From positions 27,600 to 65,823 of the forward strand of contig SLTJ01000030.1 of the NCBI GenBank assembly GCA_004347685.1: DNA of 38,224 nt. Direction: 5' to 3'. Source of the DNA: Clostridia bacterium (GTDB lineage: Bacteria; Bacillota; DSM-521; Neomoorellales; SLTJ01). Below, one piece after another: positions 1 through 10,271 of the stretch. The notes under the pieces are model-generated. The model worked only from the letters and a program-made list of their open reading frames with translations, searched no databases and had not been told where the DNA came from. Made by a program: the position numbers and the translations under genes. Within the stretch, counting starts at the first letter, position 1. Each line of letters opens with the position of its first letter.

Positions 1-32
1 AATCTCCCTTGGAGATTTGGTGCCGTGGCCAC

Positions 33-788
33 TTCCAAGCCAGGGGCTTCGCAGTCCACGCGGCGGTGTTTCAATCTCCCTTGGAGATTTGGTGCCGTGG
101 CCACGGTAACGTCAACAGGAAGGCCTGCATAATAGACGTGGTTTCAATCTCCCTTGGAGATTTGGTGCCGTGGCCACACTACTTCAAGCCCCAGAAGCCG
201 GGATGGGATACTGTTTCAATCTCCCTTGGAGATTTGGTGCCGTGGCCACCAATTGGCGGTAATGCCACCATCTCACCCCCTTATGTTTCAATCTCCCTTG
301 GAGATTTGGTGCCGTGGCCACTTGAAGCGCGAGGAGTTCAATCGCCTGGTGGATTAGTTTCAATCTCCCTTGGAGATTTGGTGCCGTGGCCACCGACAAA
401 GAAGTAGCCGACCTGAACGATGAGGAAGTTTCAATCTCCCTTGGAGATTTGGTGCCGTGGCCACTTCCAAGCCAGGGGCTTCGCAGTCCACGCGGCGGTG
501 TTTCAATCTCCCTTGGAGATTTGGTGCCGTGGCCACGGTAACGTCAACAGGAAGGCCTGCATAATAGACGTGGTTTCAATCTCCCTTGGAGATTTGGTGC
601 CGTGGCCACACTACTTCAAGCCCCAGAAGCCGGGATGGGATACTGTTTCAATCTCCCTTGGAGATTTGGTGCCGTGGCCACCAATTGGCGGTAATGCCAC
701 CATCTCACCCCCTTATGTTTCAATCTCCCTTGGAGATTTGGTGCCGTGGCCACTTGAAGCGCGAGGAGTTCAATCGCCTGGTGGATTA
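33..788. repeat. Five-spacer block duplicated in array 1
   Basis: The five spacers at 33-356 recur in the same order at 465-788, offset exactly 432 nt. One extra spacer (394-427) lies between the copies. This is what unequal recombination between repeats produces. Confidence 0.95.
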
Positions 789-1336
789 GTTTCAATCTCC
801 CTTGGAGATTTGGTGCCGTGGCCACGCATTCCCCCTCTGTACTTTCACCTACAGTATACCAGTTTCAATCTCCCTTGGAGATTTGGTGCCGTGGCCACAC
901 TCCATTTGCCTTGCGACAATGCTGGGCGCGATCTGTTTCAATCTCCCTTGGACATTTGGTGCCGTGGCCACTCGCCGAAATGGGCCTGGCTCATTCCGTA
1001 CTTTAGTTGTTTCAATCTCCCTTGGAGATTTGGTGCCGTGGCCACGTTTCTGGCTGCCATCAAGCCGGCGGTGGCCGCCTCGTTTCAATCTCCCTTGGAG
1101 ATTTGGTGCCGTGGCCACTTTACCGATAGGCCCCTTTTCCGCTATCCCAATTAGGTTTCAATCTCCCTTGGAGATTTGGTGCCGTGGCCACGTGCCTCGT
1201 CCAGTCGTAAACCCACTTCCAGCCGGCGTTTCAATCTCCCTTGGAGATTTGGTGCCGTGGCCACCCAAGGTTCAGGAGTTCCTGCACCGGGGCGAACTCG
1301 TTTCAATCTCCCTTGGAGATTTGGTGCCGTGGCCAC

Positions 1337-1518
1337 CAGGACGGCGCGGAAATACGGGCTTAACAACATCGTGTTTCAATCTCCCTTGGAGATTTGGTGC
1401 CGTGGCCACCAGGACGGCGCGGAAATACGGGCTTAACAACATCGTGTTTCAATCTCCCTTGGAGATTTGGTGCCGTGGCCACCAGGACGGCGCGGAAATA
1501 CGGGCTTAACAACATCGT
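1337..1518. repeat. One spacer in three tandem copies (array 1)
   Basis: The spacer beginning CAGGACGGCG occurs at 1337-1372, 1410-1445 and 1483-1518 with intact repeats between the copies. Confidence 0.95.
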
Positions 1519-1993
1519 GTTTCAATCTCCCTTGGAGATTTGGTGCCGTGGCCACCCAGAGAGGTGGCCGACCTCCGCATTCAGGCGCATGTTTCAATCT
1601 CCCTTGGAGATTTGGTGCCGTGGCCACGGGCGCTGGGTTGAGCTTGGGAACGCTGGCCGTCACGTTTCAATCTCCCTTGGAGATTTGGTGCCGTGGCCAC
1701 GCCGCTAGTCCCAATCCCCGAAGTTCATCGGGTCATGTTTCAATCTCCCTTGGAGATTTGGTGCCGTGGCCACAGACGCGGAGGCTCTCAAGGAACAAAT
1801 TATTGCCGGTTTCAATCTCCCTTGGAGATTTGGTGCCGTGGCCACCTTTCATACTTGCACGCGGGCCAGCCGTGTGATATCCTGTTTCAATCTCCCTTGG
1901 AGATTTGGTGCCGTGGCCACCCAGCTGGGCAATAATGTCGTCCCGCTGCTTGCCGTGTTTCAATCTCCCTTGGAGATTTGGTGCCGTGGCCAC

Positions 1994-2467
1994 CATTGAG
2001 GAAGTATCTCCAGGCCAAAAAGCCCTATGTTTCAATCTCCCTTGGAGATTTGGTGCCGTGGCCACCATTGAGGAAGTATCTCCAGGCCAAAAAGCCCTAT
2101 GTTTCAATCTCCCTTGGAGATTTGGTGCCGTGGCCACTGACCGCCTCAATCAAGGCCGCGATAGCCAAGTTATTGTTTCAATCTCCCTTGGAGATTTGGT
2201 GCCGTGGCCACAGAACTGGTCAGTTCACCCAATCCGGATGGTGTAGGAAGTTTCAATCTCCCTTGGAGATTTGGTGCCGTGGCCACCCAGCACGGTAGCC
2301 GTGTATCCCGCCTGCGCGTTGATGTTTCAATCTCCCTTGGAGATTTGGTGCCGTGGCCACAAATGGTATGTGGCCACGATCATCATTCCACCGCGGTTTC
2401 AATCTCCCTTGGAGATTTGGTGCCGTGGCCACCATTGAGGAAGTATCTCCAGGCCAAAAAGCCCTAT
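1994..2467. repeat. One spacer in three copies, one displaced (array 1)
   Basis: The spacer beginning CATTGAGGAAG occurs at 1994-2028 and 2066-2100, and again four spacers later at 2433-2467. The displaced copy points to a rearrangement more complex than one tandem slip. Confidence 0.95.
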
Positions 2468-2721
2468 GTTTCAATCTCCCTTGGAGATTTGGTGCCGTGG
2501 CCACTTAGATGTTGTGGAAGAAGCCATTGAGGCGGTTGAGTTTCAATCTCCCTTGGAGATTTGGTGCCGTGGCCACACGACTCCGGGGATATTCTCCCCG
2601 GCGAACTCCCGGTTTCAATCTCCCTTGGAGATTTGGTGCCGTGGCCACTGAGCAATGACAGTACCCGGGCTGTCATCCGGGTACGTTTCAATCTCCCTTG
2701 GAGATTTGGTGCCGTGGCCAC

Positions 2722-3263
2722 GTGGAGGGGCTGCGAAGCGCAGCAGGGTGGCCGAGTTTCAATCTCCCTTGGAGATTTGGTGCCGTGGCCACGTGGAGGG
2801 GCTGCGAAGCGCAGCAGGGTGGCCGAGTTTCAATCTCCCTTGGAGATTTGGTGCCGTGGCCACGCGCAGGTTGGAGGTTTTCCCTCCCGCCCGCTTGCGG
2901 TTTCAATCTCCCTTGGAGATTTGGTGCCGTGGCCACCGCGGTTTCGTCCTCGATCGCGCTTATGCGATCGAGGTTTCAATCTCCCTTGGAGATTTGGTGC
3001 CGTGGCCACCTATCGTAGTAATAGCTCGGAATGCCCTTCTCCGAGTTTCAATCTCCCTTGGAGATTTGGTGCCGTGGCCACCGTTGGAGGGGAGCAATGG
3101 GGGGAAGCAATTTTCAGGTTTCAATCTCCCTTGGAGATTTGGTGCCGTGGCCACCGTTGGAGGGGAGCAATGGGGGGAAGCAATTTTCAGGTTTCAATCT
3201 CCCTTGGAGATTTGGTGCCGTGGCCACCGTTGGAGGGGAGCAATGGGGGGAAGCAATTTTCAG
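2722..3263. repeat. Two further tandem spacer duplications (array 1)
   Basis: The spacer beginning GTGGAGGGGC is present twice (2722-2755, 2793-2826). The spacer beginning CGTTGGAGGG is present three times (3082-3117, 3155-3190, 3228-3263). Confidence 0.95.
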
Positions 3264-6200
3264 GTTTCAATCTCCCTTGGAGATTTGGTGCCGTGGCCAC
3301 ATCCTCCCATCCCCCCCCTGGGGGGGGATGCCCCGAGTTTCAATCTCCCTTGGAGATTTGGTGCCGTGGCCACTACTTGCCTCCCGCCACCTGTTCATGT
3401 TTTTTGCCGTTTCAATCTCCCTTGGAGATTTGGTGCCGTGGCCACTGGTGTGGGGCGCCAGCGATAACCTCGTCCAGGTAAGTTTCAATCTCCCTTGGAG
3501 ATTTGGTGCCGTGGCCACCTTTTTAGGCTACCGCATTTGGAAAGACCACCGGTGTTTCAATCTCCCTTGGAGATTTGGTGCCGTGGCCACTCATTCTAAA
3601 GCGAGGTGAATCCCATGGCAGTGGAGTTTCAATCTCCCTTGGAGATTTGGTGCCGTGGCCACTTGTGGCCTCCTGGCTTGCCAACGACCCCGCGGCTGGT
3701 TTCAATCTCCCTTGGAGATTTGGTGCCGTGGCCACTTAAAGAGGCTAATTTTTACGTGCTTCGCAAGACAGTTTCAATCTCCCTTGGAGATTTGGTGCCG
3801 TGGCCACCAGGTAATACCCATTTAATGTTCCGGCAGTTATGTGGTTTCAATCTCCCTTGGAGATTTGGTGCCGTGGCCACGCTGCTGGAAAGCCGCGGGA
3901 TTGCTCTCAAGAGTATGTTTCAATCTCCCTTGGAGATTTGGTGCCGTGGCCACTGCTTCACGCTGCGGGCCAGGCGGTCGAGCCTGTAGTTTCAATCTCC
4001 CTTGGAGATTTGGTGCCGTGGCCACGGAACAGGAACGGCAGATGGCCAGCCGGGATTTTGGTTTCAATCTCCCTTGGAGATTTGGTGCCGTGGCCACGGG
4101 AAGTGCTGCGTATTGCGCTGCGTACTGCGCCAAGTTTCAATCTCCCTTGGAGATTTGGTGCCGTGGCCACCGGGTGGTTTTATCCGGGCGCGGCATGGAA
4201 CGCAGGGTTTCAATCTCCCTTGGAGATTTGGTGCCGTGGCCACCCCATCGCGCTACATAGTCCCATTTGAACAGATGGGTTTCAATCTCCCTTGGAGATT
4301 TGGTGCCGTGGCCACAATCCTGATACCGGGCAATGGGTGAACGACGGCGGTTTCAATCTCCCTTGGAGATTTGGTGCCGTGGCCACCAATGGCCGGGGGT
4401 GGGTACGGATGCCGCGGCGGGGTTTCAATCTCCCTTGGAGATTTGGTGCCGTGGCCACCAACCACGCCTTGACCCGTTGGTCGACGAACGTGAGGTTTCA
4501 ATCTCCCTTGGAGATTTGGTGCCGTGGCCACCTGATCGGTTCCCAGTTCTTATAGATCAGGTAAGCCAGTTTCAATCTCCCTTGGAGATTTGGTGCCGTG
4601 GCCACCCCGTCAAACGCCAGCTTGTACGTCGTATCCGCGTCGTTTCAATCTCCCTTGGAGATTTGGTGCCGTGGCCACTATATGGGCATCGGGTGGGTGA
4701 TCGCGGCCATCTTCGTTTCAATCTCCCTTGGAGATTTGGTGCCGTGGCCACTGGGCATTACTGATGCCAAGCTCAGCAGCGGCCAGGGTTTCAATCTCCC
4801 TTGGAGATTTGGTGCCGTGGCCACGGAAGAACTACCCGAGGTTCGGCCGCCAGTTCGCCTTGTTTCAATCTCCCTTGGAGATTTGGTGCCGTGGCCACTC
4901 GAGGATATGCAGGCCGGGTTCGGGATTACTTATGTTTCAATCTCCCTTGGAGATTTGGTGCCGTGGCCACTCAGGGCCTGCCAGCCCTGGCAATATGGTA
5001 CCAGCGTTTCAATCTCCCTTGGAGATTTGGTGCCGTGGCCACGGACCAGCGCTGCCGCCTTGAATTCCCCCTCAGTTGTTTCAATCTCCCTTGGAGATTT
5101 GGTGCCGTGGCCACGGGATTGAGTGGAAAAGGGCAGATACCGTTTCCTGTTTCAATCTCCCTTGGAGATTTGGTGCCGTGGCCACTATGCTTCTTGCCGG
5201 TGGAGCTTCAGCATGGTTATGTTTCAATCTCCCTTGGAGATTTGGTGCCGTGGCCACTGGTACCCCAGCGACCAGGAATGGTGCGAGTGCTGCGTTTCAA
5301 TCTCCCTTGGAGATTTGGTGCCGTGGCCACGCCGTGCCGGGCCAGCTCTCGACGTCCTTCAACACGTTTCAATCTCCCTTGGAGATTTGGTGCCGTGGCC
5401 ACTGAAGCAGTTATCCACATAGTGGCCGGACTCTTGAGTTTCAATCTCCCTTGGAGATTTGGTGCCGTGGCCACACGAACATTGGGCACAGGCAACCCGC
5501 GTTTCGTTGAGTTTCAATCTCCCTTGGAGATTTGGTGCCGTGGCCACGCAGGGCTCCGGCTGGTCCGTGGGCACGGTGGACGTGTTTCAATCTCCCTTGG
5601 AGATTTGGTGCCGTGGCCACCGCCGTATGCAGTTCCCAGGCGTCTTGGACCGGCAGTTTCAATCTCCCTTGGAGATTTGGTGCCGTGGCCACCGCGAACA
5701 TTTGACTTGTTAGGTTGCCTATAGGCAGTTTCAATCTCCCTTGGAGATTTGGTGCCGTGGCCACGTGGTCGCCCACTGGTGAATCCTCCGGTGAGCGGAG
5801 TTTCAATCTCCCTTGGAGATTTGGTGCCGTGGCCACCGAAAAGCTGTGCAGGGAGTGTGAAGCAATCGTAAATGTTTCAATCTCCCTTGGAGATTTGGTG
5901 CCGTGGCCACATCGAGGGTAGGGTTTCTGTCCCCGGTCTCAATCAGTTTCAATCTCCCTTGGAGATTTGGTGCCGTGGCCACGCGTGCCGGCCATGGCGC
6001 AACTCTTCGGCCAGGCCTGTTTCAATCTCCCTTGGAGATTTGGTGCCGTGGCCACGTGGCAACTATTGAAGCGAACGCCATCTTGAATGGGTTTCAATCT
6101 CCCTTGGAGATTTGGTGCCGTGGCCACAGGAGGGTTTGTGATTGTTGCTCCATAGAACCACTAGTTTCAATCTCCCTTGGAGATTTGGTGCCGTGGCCAC

Positions 6201-6272
6201 GGCATTCTTCGTACCTTGGGACAAGAGATAATTGAGTTTCAATCTCCCTTGGAGATTTGGTGCCGTGGCCAC

Positions 6273-6600
6273 ACTCTCCCTTTCCATATCCTCATGCACT
6301 AATGTAATGTTTCAATCTCCCTTGGAGATTTGGTGCCGTGGCCACCCGTAGACTATCTTCTTGGCCGCACTGATGATCCCCGTTTCAATCTCCCTTGGAG
6401 ATTTGGTGCCGTGGCCACACTCTCCCTTTCCATATCCTCATGCACTAATGTAATGTTTCAATCTCCCTTGGAGATTTGGTGCCGTGGCCACCCGTAGACT
6501 ATCTTCTTGGCCGCACTGATGATCCCCGTTTCAATCTCCCTTGGAGATTTGGTGCCGTGGCCACACTCTCCCTTTCCATATCCTCATGCACTAATGTAAT
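6273..6600. repeat. A-B-A-B-A spacer alternation (array 1)
   Basis: Spacer A (begins ACTCTCCCTT) is at 6273-6308, 6419-6454 and 6565-6600. Spacer B (begins CCGTAGACTA) is at 6346-6381 and 6492-6527. This is a tandem expansion of a two-spacer unit. Confidence 0.95.
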
Positions 6601-7578
6601 GTTTCAATCTCCCTTGGAGATTTGGTGCCGTGGCCACCCCGATCGGGCACCGCTCGGAGCAGTACCAATCGGTTTCAATCTCCCTTGGAGATTTGGTGCC
6701 GTGGCCACTAGAACACCTCTTTGCTCGGACCTATATTGATTTCGTTTCAATCTCCCTTGGAGATTTGGTGCCGTGGCCACGGGGAAGATGGCAACAGTTG
6801 GAACATTGATTGTAAGTTTCAATCTCCCTTGGAGATTTGGTGCCGTGGCCACGGTATCCGCAGGGAGATGCAGTGGTAGGTGATGACGTTTCAATCTCCC
6901 TTGGAGATTTGGTGCCGTGGCCACATGTTGCCGCTCAAGGATTTTGCCATGTTACTTTTGTTTCAATCTCCCTTGGAGATTTGGTGCCGTGGCCACTTCC
7001 CGCTTGCAGTCTCCTGCCCGAGTGGATGCAGCGTTTCAATCTCCCTTGGAGATTTGGTGCCGTGGCCACCAGAAAGGGTGATCCCGTGCCCGGCCACCTC
7101 GAAAGTTTCAATCTCCCTTGGAGATTTGGTGCCGTGGCCACTAGTCAACGTGCCGCTGCCGACGTGTTGCTTCTCAAGTTTCAATCTCCCTTGGAGATTT
7201 GGTGCCGTGGCCACGATTGGCCACATGCCGCTTGCTGCGGCAGTGGACCGTTTCAATCTCCCTTGGAGATTTGGTGCCGTGGCCACGGGAGGTGATATAG
7301 CATGTTCGCAGCCATCTTGTCCAGTTTCAATCTCCCTTGGAGATTTGGTGCCGTGGCCACGCTTCGGGGCAGCTCCCCCCCAGGGGGGATAGTAGTTTCA
7401 ATCTCCCTTGGAGATTTGGTGCCGTGGCCACCATCCGTAGGCCTCAAAGGCCCCGTCCTTATATCTGTTTCAATCTCCCTTGGAGATTTGGTGCCGTGGC
7501 CACAGTGGGTAATGCGCGATGCTCTTGATTCTTTGCTTAAAGTTTCAATCTCCCTTGGAGATTTGGTGCCGTGGCCAC

Positions 7579-8048
7579 AGCAGGCACTCGATTAGTTGTC
7601 ACGCAAGGGATGTAGCTTGCTTCTGCGAGGATAACCTATCTTGCAGACCGTAATTTCCATTCCCAGCCAACCCAATGGATAAATCCTCCCGTACCAAGCG
7701 GCTCCTATGCCTTGAGCTCCAACGGCTTGACAGTACCCGACGGCCTTACGAGGGTAACCCGGCGTTTTTACTCAAACAGAGGTGCTCGCGGCCACGAGCC
7801 GGCATGTTTCGATCCCCTTGGAGATTTGGTGCGTGGCAACACCGCCCAGCAAACTTCCCGGCTTCTCGCCAAATGGTTTCGCCAAACGGCGGTGCAAATC
7901 CTGCCCGAGACCGGCCAAAATTTTTCCATGCTGTTCCGCGACAAAGAAATGATCTCTCTCGCAAGCGTACCTTTCTTTATTCCCAGGTTGGGCGTAACGC
8001 GGAGTTCCGGCTGTGCCTTCATGAGATCTCCGGCACCCGCACTTTTCT
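7579..8048 (-). promoter_or_regulatory. Inferred leader of array 1 (gene-free stretch)
   Basis: These 470 nt separate the last repeat from the cas6 stop codon. Given minus-strand transcription of the array, this is where the leader and its promoter should be. Several short ORFs overlap here on both strands, but none has a recognisable domain or a supporting context. I see a short inverted repeat (GCAAG at 7603, CTTGC at 7616), a direct repeat of CGCCAAA around 7867-7885, and the degenerate CRISPR repeat at 7806. I see no convincing promoter, and no strong terminator after cas6. Read-through from the cas operon into the array is therefore possible. Confidence 0.6.
7806..7840 (-). repeat. Isolated degenerate 37-nt-type CRISPR repeat
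   Basis: This 35-nt copy of the array 1 repeat begins GTTTCGATCCCC and ends GTGCGTGGCAAC. It differs by two single-base deletions and a few substitutions, and lies 227 nt to the right of the last intact repeat. Read on the minus strand it would give a tag ATCGAAAC, with the stem before it weakened. No second repeat follows, so it is a lone repeat inside the leader next to cas6. It may be an array remnant or a crRNA-like regulatory RNA. Confidence 0.9.
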
Positions 8049-8909
8049 TCATTCCCGGTGTATGATCTGCGCCGGCTCCCCTTCCACGCTTGCAGCTTGC
8101 CGACCGGGTGTCCGGGCATGAAATATCGTTTGCCCCATGCCCATGGTTGACTTATATCCACTGCCGCAGTAGTAAGCGAAACGGGCGAGGGTACGCAGAG
8201 CCGCCGCCTCCGGCCCCTCCAGTCCGAGTATGCGAAAATGAACCCGGCCTACAAAGCCGATCTGCATGGCTTTCGGCAGGTAAAAAACCCTCGTCTCGAG
8301 GTGGTGCCGAGAGATCACCAGCCCTGCTTCCACATAGTCCAGCAGGCCCTCGGGAAATGGCTGCCCGCTGTAATCGTTCCACCGCTTAAGGTAACCAGTG
8401 AAGAGGATTTGGGGATCCGGCAGCGGCAGGTTTCGGGATTTGCGCCGCAGGGTAGTGGGAGAAATGAACTCGAGGCTAAACTCAGTTTCCCGCCCGCGCC
8501 GGCCCTCTTCCACCAACTGCTCGTAGGACGTGTAGTCGCACAGCAGGCCATGGCTCGAGTCGGTAAGCACCCGCAGCAGGTGAACTTCGGCCCGGCCAAG
8601 GCGAAGGGTCCGCAGGTCGGCATCCAGAAAGCTGGTCACCAGCGATTCCTCTACCTGAGGGGCAAAGACGGTAAACCGTACCCGGTAGTCAACGCCAGGC
8701 GATAATGTGATGTCACGGCCGCCTTCGTAGCCCAGTATCGAAGATACGGTAAAGGGCTTGCTCACCGCCGGGCCGTGCAGGTCACCGGCCAGTTTCGGGT
8801 CTACCCGGCTGATAAGTTCGAGAAATATGGCGTGAAAATGCTCCCCGGGAGCAACGTCCAACCTGACCGGTCTCGCGGGGGTAAACTCCAAGAGACAACT
8901 CCACGGCAT
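8049..8909 (-). CDS. cas6: Cas6 endoribonuclease, pre-crRNA processing
   Basis: The product is 286 residues, the usual size for Cas6. It should cut within the repeat of the array transcript and leave an 8-nt 5' tag on each crRNA. The N-terminal part has GEHFHAIFL with H24 and H26; one is a candidate catalytic histidine, by analogy to the N-terminal histidine of other Cas6 proteins. The C-terminal glycine-rich loop that marks the family is clear at about residues 248-261 (CGSGYKSTMGMGQT). The ATG at 8909 is 95 nt beyond the end of the CARF-HEPN gene, the largest gap inside the operon, and its ribosome-binding site is weak. It is the only cas6 in the window and the last gene of the operon, next to array 1, so it probably serves both the I-D and III-B complexes. 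Confidence 0.9.
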   Translation of the reverse strand: MPWSCLLEFTPARPVRLDVAPGEHFHAIFLELISRVDPKLAGDLHGPAVSKPFTVSSILGYEGGRDITLSPGVDYRVRFTVFAPQVEESLVTSFLDADLRTLRLGRAEVHLLRVLTDSSHGLLCDYTSYEQLVEEGRRGRETEFSLEFISPTTLRRKSRNLPLPDPQILFTGYLKRWNDYSGQPFPEGLLDYVEAGLVISRHHLETRVFYLPKAMQIGFVGRVHFRILGLEGPEAAALRTLARFAYYCGSGYKSTMGMGQTIFHARTPGRQAASVEGEPAQIIHRE

Positions 8910-9004
8910 TTACAACCCACTCCCCATCCTTCGAAGACGTATCGGCGCATCCCGCCCGTCGTGTCTGGCGGTAATGTAACGGCGCGGAGATACGTAGCTG
9001 CCAT

Positions 9005-10267
9005 TCAATGGTTTTCAGAGAGCGTGGGAAACTGCAACAGATCGCTCTCTTTTATTTCCCCGAGGTCTAAAACGGCCCGCCAGAGATCGTGGAAAACTTT
9101 TGCCGGCACTGGGTCGAAGCCGTGCGCCAGGATGGACCGGTTGCGCTGGCTCAAAGGGGACTTCTCCCTATCTGCCAGGCCCAGGGCCACAAAGCGGTCC
9201 CCCATGGGGTCGCCTAGAGCTCGCAACAGTTCATAGTCGTCCTGCAGCGCCAGCCTCACTTTCCCTTCCCCGCCGGCACGGCTCGCCCATTTCGCCCTCA
9301 ATGGCTCTGGAACCATTTCCAACGGCACCTTTCCGGTGTCGGCGATTCCGTAGCTGGCCTTGAGCCGGTGCTGGGCCAGGGCTTCGATACTGCGGTAGAG
9401 ACGGGCAACCGCGTCGTCGAAACGTCCTTGATGTAACCGCCGCCTGGCGTTGGCCAGGAGGTCCAAGATCTTCGGAAACATATCCTGAGCCCCTACCAGT
9501 TGTTCCAGAAACGCTACGTGTTCGCGTACTTGCCGCGATAAGTTCTCCGCCTTATCCCCCCCCAGCAGGTGGCGCAGGTTGTTCATGTTTTTCAGCACAT
9601 CTGTAAACCTGGTCAATGCCGCCTTGTGGGCGAAACGGTCCCATTCGCGGTAGCCTGCGGCCAGGTTCTGCAAAGCGGCTATCTCCTGCCTGACGTCAGG
9701 GGCGGTTATGCGTGGAAGAATACTTTTCAACAACCGGCCGGCAGCCTCGTATTCGAGCTGATCAAAAAGGACAATAGCTTCATCTACGGCCTGATAGCCG
9801 AGAGAGTTCCAGGGGTTCTCGGTGTGGAAAATCATCTCTCGCCCAGAAACTACCACTCCTACTCCGCCTTTGGTCCTTTCGTTACCGCCTACGTAGCTGA
9901 AGGTGCACGACCAGTTCCGGGCCACCAGGGCTATGGCTGCGGACATACACTTGGTCCCGCCGGTAAAATCAACAAGTACGCTGTAATCATTGCCGCGGCC
10001 CAGCCATTCCCGGATTTCGTTTTCCCTCGCCCGCACTACGGTGGTACACCCGGCGAAGTCCTGCGCGTCGTCCACTGCCCTTATGTCGTATTGCCCCGGG
10101 CCGATAACCACGCCTTGCGCGACCGCTTCCGGGAGAATCTTGTTTTCCACCTCCCGCGCCGTATCCCTGGAGGCGATGAATATTACCCGGTCGGGCTTCG
10201 ACGCTATCAAGGAGGTGACGACCGGCTCAGGGCTTCCGCCCACCGAGCAAAGTAATAACACCGGCAT
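9005..10267 (-). CDS. CARF-HEPN ancillary RNase (TIGR02710-like, Csm6/Csx1 group)
   Basis: The 420-residue protein starts with a CARF-type fold: CSVGGSPEPVV at 7-17, and DFTGGTKCM at 100-108, the typical ligand-pocket glycine/threonine motif. Near the C-terminus R377-S-I-L-A-H382 fits the HEPN RNase motif R-X4-H. CARF-HEPN proteins are RNases switched on by the cyclic oligoadenylate that a type III Cas10 makes when its complex binds target RNA. The sequence looks most like the family often named CRISPR-associated protein TIGR02710. The ATG at 10267 has a good Shine-Dalgarno (GAGGTGATC) and follows the cmr6 stop by 4 nt, so it is co-expressed with the Cmr complex. The spacing of the motifs supports an active enzyme; the ligand ring size cannot be told. 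Confidence 0.85.
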   Translation of the reverse strand: MPVLLLCSVGGSPEPVVTSLIASKPDRVIFIASRDTAREVENKILPEAVAQGVVIGPGQYDIRAVDDAQDFAGCTTVVRARENEIREWLGRGNDYSVLVDFTGGTKCMSAAIALVARNWSCTFSYVGGNERTKGGVGVVVSGREMIFHTENPWNSLGYQAVDEAIVLFDQLEYEAAGRLLKSILPRITAPDVRQEIAALQNLAAGYREWDRFAHKAALTRFTDVLKNMNNLRHLLGGDKAENLSRQVREHVAFLEQLVGAQDMFPKILDLLANARRRLHQGRFDDAVARLYRSIEALAQHRLKASYGIADTGKVPLEMVPEPLRAKWASRAGGEGKVRLALQDDYELLRALGDPMGDRFVALGLADREKSPLSQRNRSILAHGFDPVPAKVFHDLWRAVLDLGEIKESDLLQFPTLSENH

Positions 10268-10271
10268 CCGA

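Larger units (their letters stand above)
1..7578 (-). CRISPR. CRISPR array 1, 37-nt repeats, 104 spacers (type I-D/III-B family)
   Basis: I counted 105 repeats, the first missing its first 5 nt at the window edge, with spacers of 34-38 nt. On the plus strand each repeat begins GTTTCAATCTCCC and ends GTGCCGTGGCCAC. The reverse complement ends in GGAGATTGAAAC, so the usual crRNA 5' tag ATTGAAAC is made from minus-strand transcription, which puts the leader at the right. In that direction the repeat has a stem CTCC-AAG-GGAG just before the tag, as in known type I-D repeats, and the palindrome GTGGCCAC at its other end. Repeats are almost invariant; the one variant noticed is G19C in the repeat at 935. 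The array continues beyond the left edge. About 89 spacers look distinct; the rest are in-phase duplicates. The cas6 and I-D/III-B genes to the right are its natural partners. Confidence 0.97.

Noticed and set aside
2361-2395. Spacer containing GTGGCCAC, the end of the 37-nt repeat
   Set aside because: An eight-base palindrome can recur by chance. The spacer has normal length and the flanking repeats are intact, so it is not a broken repeat.
1-7578. Opposite orientation of array 1 (leader at the left, degenerate repeat at 7806 as trailer)
   Set aside because: The ATTGAAAC tag, the position of the stem just before it and the same polarity of array 2 all favour minus-strand transcription. The degenerate repeat on the right leaves some doubt.
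9-7595. Many long open frames on both strands inside array 1, with repeated segments such as SLGDLVPWP or EIWCRGH
   Set aside because: They are translations of the 37-nt repeat. A repeat plus spacer is often 72 nt, a multiple of three, so frames stay open by periodicity. There is no ribosome-binding site or domain.
7806-7840. Reading the degenerate repeat as a tracrRNA anti-repeat
   Set aside because: There is no cas9 or cas12 in the window, and the repeat is in the same orientation as the array rather than a complementary anti-repeat.
7675-8161. Overlapping short ORFs in the array 1 leader (117-148 codons, both strands)
   Set aside because: They overlap each other and the degenerate repeat, and have no domain or consistent ribosome-binding site.
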